Positions 41,062 through 43,956 of a DNA stretch of 43,956 nucleotides are shown piece after piece (position 1 is the stretch's first letter; each line of letters opens with the position of its first letter). A program made the position numbers and the translations under genes. The notes beneath the pieces were generated by a model. The model was not told the origin of the DNA. It ran no database searches and worked only from the letters and a program-made list of their open reading frames with translations. This stretch comes from an uncultured Drancourtella sp. (GTDB lineage: Bacteria > Bacillota > Clostridia > Lachnospirales > Lachnospiraceae), in NCBI GenBank assembly GCA_937880845.1, contig CALFLL010000068.1, positions 1 to 43,956 on the forward strand. Direction: 5' to 3'.

Positions 41062-41069
41062 CTCCATCC

Positions 41070-41109
41070 ATTCAAAATTTTCTTAATTATTTTGAATTTC
41101 TATTAAGAA
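41070..41109. repeat. Two interleaved inverted repeats in the cls/acidic-protein divergent spacer
   Basis: ATTCAAAAT (41070-41078) is complementary to ATTTTGAAT (41089-41097), and TTCTTAAT (41080-41087) to ATTAAGAA (41102-41109), in the order A-B-A'-B'. The second pair brackets the -35 of the plus-strand promoter. It could bind one or two dimeric regulators; AT-rich chance is possible. Confidence 0.5.
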
Positions 41110-41119
41110 AGTATAAAAT
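41092..41119 (+). promoter_or_regulatory. Possible promoter of the acidic membrane-anchored protein
   Basis: TTGAAT (41092-41097), 16-base spacer, TAAAAT (41114-41119). It lies 80 bases before the start codon and overlaps the interleaved dyads. Confidence 0.45.
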
Positions 41120-41199
41120 TCTGAATCTTCTCTTTTCTTTCTCATATAAAAGTATTACAATAAAGTTATCATATGAATTAAGAGAAAGGGGTGCCCTTT

Positions 41200-41532
41200 A
41201 TGGCTAGCAAATGGACAAAAGGTATTGTTGGACTCGCAGCAATCGGCGCAGCAGCGGCAGGTATTCTTTATATGAAGAATAAAAAAGAAAACGAAGAAAT
41301 GGAAGATGAATTCTCAGATGATTTTGAAGATTTAGATTTAGATCTGGATGACGATTTGGGAGATGCGTCGGAACATGAACGTGAATATGTTCCTCTCAAT
41401 AAAACATCCCATGAATCCGAAGAGGCTTCTGATGATCATGAGGATAAATCGGAACCTTCTGACGAAGAAACATCAGAAGACAGTGAAGAAGAAGTTGCTT
41501 CCTCCGAAGAAGAAAAGAAAGAAAACGAATAA
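41200..41532 (+). CDS. Hypothetical acidic protein with one N-terminal membrane segment
   Basis: A 110-residue protein. After MASKWTKG a single alanine/glycine-rich span covers about 8-24, then a basic KNKKE anchor. From 30 on it is extremely acidic and serine-rich (long runs of D, E and S, few hydrophobic residues), so probably disordered. The ATG at 41200 lies 8 bases after AAAGGGG; an in-frame GTG three codons earlier is less likely. It is flanked by its own promoter and a terminator. The layout resembles YtxH-like small proteins of Firmicutes, but I do not recognise a specific family. Function unknown. Confidence 0.7.
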   Translation: MASKWTKGIVGLAAIGAAAAGILYMKNKKENEEMEDEFSDDFEDLDLDLDDDLGDASEHEREYVPLNKTSHESEEASDDHEDKSEPSDEETSEDSEEEVASSEEEKKENE

Positions 41533-41544
41533 TCCAACAGACAA

Positions 41545-41580
41545 AACAGGAGGGAAACCGACTATGGTTTTCCTCCTGTT
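41545..41580. terminator. Hairpin between the acidic protein gene and the radical SAM gene
   Basis: AACAGGAGG (41545-41553) pairs with CCTCCTGTT (41572-41580), extended by GAAACC/GGTTTTC with a bulge. The T run is better on the minus strand (TTTTGTCTG), so it may mainly end the radical SAM transcript while also stopping the convergent one. Confidence 0.6.
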
Positions 41581-41596
41581 CCTTTGCATCAGCGCA

Positions 41597-42460
41597 TCAT
41601 TCTACGATTGCAAAAATCCCCGGTGTCTGTACCTTAATTCTATCATCAAGTTTTTTCAGCATTTTTTCTTTTTCTTCCGGAAGTTTCCCTCGGACTCTGA
41701 ATTCTATAAAATCATGGAATCCATCATATAAAACTTGTCCTGCATCCATCATTTCCAAAAGTTTTCTTTCTTCTTTCAGATTTTCCAGTTCATCTGCCGG
41801 CATGAAATTTCCTTTTTCCGTTTCCTTATATAAAATAGTTTTTTTGTGCAAAAACAAAGAGAAATTAATGATCCTTGATGGCCTTGTTTTGTAAAAAAAA
41901 GCTGCTATATGTTCTGCATTTTCCGTTCCTCTTCCTTTTCCTGCAATTCCCGTCATGATATGTGCATCGAAAATCAATCCTGCTTCCTTCATTCTCTCAA
42001 TTTCCCTATATGCCTCTTCCAAAGTATGATCTTTGTTCATAAACCGCAGTACATCGTCAAGTCCCGATTCAATCCCAAGATACAAATGTCTGATCCCCGC
42101 CTCATAAAGTCTTCTTAGTTCACGATCACTTTTCCTTTTGATATCACTTACCGTTGCATCCATATTGATGGATGTACACCCCGGAAAATGATCATGTATC
42201 CTGTCAGCAATTTCAAGAAGACGATCTGTTGAAAGGGTAAATGCATTTCCGTCTCCTAAAAAGACAGTTTTGGGATTTCCTCTGACCATACTGACTCTTT
42301 TAAGTTCCTCTTCAATCTGCTCCATCGGCAGTTCCCTGTAAGATAAATGTTTAAACAGTGTACAAAAATAGCATCTGTTATATGCACACCCTACTGCAAC
42401 CGGCAGCATAAACGAGCCTCTTTCCATAGGGCCTCTGCAAATCTGTCCTTCATATTTCAT
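41597..42460 (-). CDS. Radical SAM protein (COG1032-like)
   Basis: A 287-residue predicted 4Fe-4S radical SAM enzyme. The cluster cysteines are C25, C30 and C33 in VGCAYNRCYFC, spacing CX4CX2C, a variant I recall from a Firmicute subfamily that starts YEG. VFLGDGNAF near 78-86 and HLYLGIESGLDDVLRFMNK near 138-156 are core barrel strands typical of Elp3/MiaB-like superfamily members. No B12-binding or TRAM domain is present. Start at 42460 has GGAGGTG upstream. Substrate and product are unknown; it diverges from a purine/uracil permease gene. Confidence 0.85.
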   Translation of the reverse strand: MKYEGQICRGPMERGSFMLPVAVGCAYNRCYFCTLFKHLSYRELPMEQIEEELKRVSMVRGNPKTVFLGDGNAFTLSTDRLLEIADRIHDHFPGCTSINMDATVSDIKRKSDRELRRLYEAGIRHLYLGIESGLDDVLRFMNKDHTLEEAYREIERMKEAGLIFDAHIMTGIAGKGRGTENAEHIAAFFYKTRPSRIINFSLFLHKKTILYKETEKGNFMPADELENLKEERKLLEMMDAGQVLYDGFHDFIEFRVRGKLPEEKEKMLKKLDDRIKVQTPGIFAIVE

Positions 42461-42482
42461 CGTTTCACCTCCAAATTTATAA

Positions 42483-42511
42483 TTGCAATTTTTCATAAGA
42501 TTGTGTAAAGT
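42483..42511 (+). promoter_or_regulatory. Possible promoter of the NCS2 permease gene
   Basis: TTGCAA (42483-42488), 17-base spacer, TAAAGT (42506-42511), about 40 bases before the start. The leader is too short for a purine riboswitch. Confidence 0.45.
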
Positions 42512-42549
42512 TATGTATGTAAAAATGAAAACATACCAAGGAGGAAATT

Positions 42550-43896
42550 ATGTCAATCTCTAACCGTTCGTCCGCAAAGTCAGGACCTGCGTCTGTTTTC
42601 GAGTTAAACGGAGTGCCTCGTTTCGGTCAGGCTCTTCCGCTGGCTCTTCAACATGTCGTAGCTATGATCGTAGGCTGTGTCACACCGTCTATCATCGTGG
42701 CAGGTGTAGCAGGCGTTAATGAAACAGACCGTGTCATTTTAATTCAGGCAGCATTGTTTTGTTCTGCCATCAGTACTCTTTTACAGCTCTTCCCGTTTAT
42801 CCGGACTAAGAACTTCCAGTTTGGTTCTGCCCTTCCGGTCATTATGGGAATCAGTTTTGCCTATGTTCCAAGTATGCAGGCTATTGCAGAATCTTATGAT
42901 ATCGGAACCATTCTGGGTGCACAGATTGTAGGCGGATTTGTTGCTATTCTTGTAGGGCTGACCATCAAAAAAATCCGTGTCCTTTTCCCGCCTATTATTA
43001 CAGGAACCGTTGTATTTACCATAGGACTTTCTCTCTATCCTACTGCCATCAACTATATGGCGGGCGGTACCTCCAGTCCGAATTACGGCTCTTGGCAAAA
43101 CTGGCTTACAGCCTTTTTTACACTTGCAGTTGTTATCGGACTCAATCACTTTGCAAAAGGATTTCTGAAGCTCGCCTCTATTCTTATCGGAATCATTGCC
43201 GGATATATCTTTGCCGCATGTTTCGGCCTTGTAGATCTTTCTGGGATTCAAAGTGCAGGCCTGTTCCAACTTCCTCAGCCAATGCATTTTTCTGTCAATT
43301 TTGAGCCTTCTGCATGTATTGCCATCGGTGTACTTTTTGCCATCAATTCCATTCAGGCAATCGGAGATTTTTCGGCAACAACCGTAGGAAGCATGAACCG
43401 TGAACCGGAGAACAAAGAACTCCAGGGCGGTATCTTAATGTACGGAGCAACCAATATCCTCTGTGCATTTTTTGGAGGACTCCCGACAGCTACTTATAGC
43501 CAGAATGTAGGTATCGTCACAACAACAAAAGTTATCAACCGCTGTGTACTGGGACTGGCCGCTGTGATTTTAATGATTGCAGGTTTTGTTCCAAAGTTTT
43601 CAGCATTACTTACTACGATTCCGCAATGTGTACTCGGAGGTGCAACAATCTCCGTATTCGCTTCTATCGCCATGACCGGTATCAAACTGATCATGCGTCA
43701 GGAAATGAATTTCCGCAATACTGCCATTGTGGGATTATCCGTTGCTCTTGGAATGGGAATCACACAGGCGCCGGCAGCTCTTGCAACATTTCCAGAATGG
43801 GTAACGACAATTTTCGGAAAATCACCGGTTGTTGTTGCCACTTTAACAGCTATTCTTTTAAATACGATTCTTCCAAAAGAAGACAAAAACGCTTAA
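42550..43896 (+). CDS. Uracil/xanthine-type permease (NCS2 family)
   Basis: A 448-residue nucleobase:cation symporter with about 12-14 spans. Family landmarks are LALQHVVAMIVGCVTPSIIV near 31-50, the gate region with NSIQAIGDFSATT near 266-278, and FFGGLPTATYSQNVGIVTTTKVINR near 302-326 (shortened here in meaning to the QNVG core), the NCS2 signature with the substrate-site glutamine-asparagine pair. The signature looks closer to the xanthine/urate branch than to UraA, but the branch is not certain. AAGGAGG precedes the ATG, and a strong terminator follows the stop. Confidence 0.9.
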   Translation: MSISNRSSAKSGPASVFELNGVPRFGQALPLALQHVVAMIVGCVTPSIIVAGVAGVNETDRVILIQAALFCSAISTLLQLFPFIRTKNFQFGSALPVIMGISFAYVPSMQAIAESYDIGTILGAQIVGGFVAILVGLTIKKIRVLFPPIITGTVVFTIGLSLYPTAINYMAGGTSSPNYGSWQNWLTAFFTLAVVIGLNHFAKGFLKLASILIGIIAGYIFAACFGLVDLSGIQSAGLFQLPQPMHFSVNFEPSACIAIGVLFAINSIQAIGDFSATTVGSMNREPENKELQGGILMYGATNILCAFFGGLPTATYSQNVGIVTTTKVINRCVLGLAAVILMIAGFVPKFSALLTTIPQCVLGGATISVFASIAMTGIKLIMRQEMNFRNTAIVGLSVALGMGITQAPAALATFPEWVTTIFGKSPVVVATLTAILLNTILPKEDKNA

Positions 43897-43904
43897 ACAT
43901 TGGG

Positions 43905-43938
43905 GATGTGAAAAAACTCGATTGAGTTTTTTCACATC
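43905..43938 (+). terminator. Terminator after the NCS2 permease gene
   Basis: GATGTGAAAAAACTC (43905-43919) pairs perfectly with GAGTTTTTTCACATC (43924-43938) around GATT. It starts 8 bases after the stop and is nearly symmetrical, so it may act in both directions. Confidence 0.8.
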
Positions 43939-43956
43939 TTCATTTTTGCACTTGTT

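Noticed and set aside
42461..42549. Purine riboswitch ahead of the NCS2 permease
   Set aside because: The leader from the likely promoter to the start codon is only about 35 bases and lacks the conserved aptamer elements.
1..43956. CRISPR arrays, insertion sequences, prophage or integrative element genes
   Set aside because: No regularly spaced repeats, transposase, integrase or phage structural proteins could be seen; the window is filled by housekeeping genes.

Overview
The window is chromosomal core genome from a low-GC, spore-forming Firmicute, most likely a gut Lachnospiraceae (Clostridia). The reasons are AT-rich spacers, strong AGGAGG-type ribosome binding sites, a GerA/SpoVAF-type spore germination protein, a threonine T-box, an attenuated infC-rpmI-rplT operon, the dnaG-rpoD-trmK-nif3 order and TTGACA-17-TATAAT promoters. 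I see no prophage, insertion sequence, CRISPR array or defence island. No convincing undescribed multi-gene system is present. The more interesting items are a PotC-PotD fusion, duplicated A34 tRNA-Leu genes, a likely AUU start in infC, several dyads near promoters, and very small reading frames or relics.

Layout. 1-3.8 kb (minus): a wall polysaccharide deacetylase followed by aroF and aroB. 3.8-7.0 kb (minus): an L,D-transpeptidase, tgt and yajC. 7.2-8.3 kb (plus): aroC. 8.5-13.8 kb (plus): a cupin-type XRE regulator, then potA, potB and a fused potCD polyamine transporter, then an RluA-type pseudouridine synthase whose 3' end overlaps that of a convergent nucleoside kinase. 13.7-19.9 kb (minus): dnaG, rpoD, trmK, nif3-like and nucleoside kinase in one apparent operon. 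20.0-21.5 kb (minus): a two-domain polyphosphate:AMP phosphotransferase. 21.5-22.1 kb (plus): two identical tRNA-Leu(AAG) genes, each with its own promoter and terminator. 22.1-23.6 kb (minus): infC-rpmI-rplT behind an attenuator leader. 23.6-26.0 kb (minus): a DegV protein and the spore germination protein. 26.0-28.5 kb (minus): aroK, dut and glyA, with aroE diverging on plus. 29.5-31.8 kb (minus): an AI-2E-family permease and metA. 31.8-34.5 kb (minus): T-box, thrS and a DUF1540 protein. 34.5-37.3 kb (minus): a YdcF-like protein, a SEC-C protein and an MFS transporter. 37.5-44 kb: small membrane protein, purA, cardiolipin synthase, an acidic membrane-anchored protein, a radical SAM protein and an NCS2 purine/uracil permease.

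How the genes fit together. Five shikimate/chorismate genes (aroF, aroB, aroC, aroK, aroE) lie in three separate places; aroD and aroA are not in the window. Cell envelope work is represented by the deacetylase, the L,D-transpeptidase, YajC, cardiolipin synthase and possibly YdcF. Translation and replication are represented by infC, L35, L20, thrS, Tgt, TrmK, RluA, dnaG and rpoD. Polyamine uptake (potABCD) sits behind a probable local regulator. One-carbon, nucleotide and methionine metabolism are represented by glyA, dut, purA, the NCS2 permease and metA.

Start codons were reassigned where a ribosome binding site or a promoter clearly favoured an internal start. Promoter and terminator calls are by eye. 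Protein family names come from recognising motifs; no database search was run.
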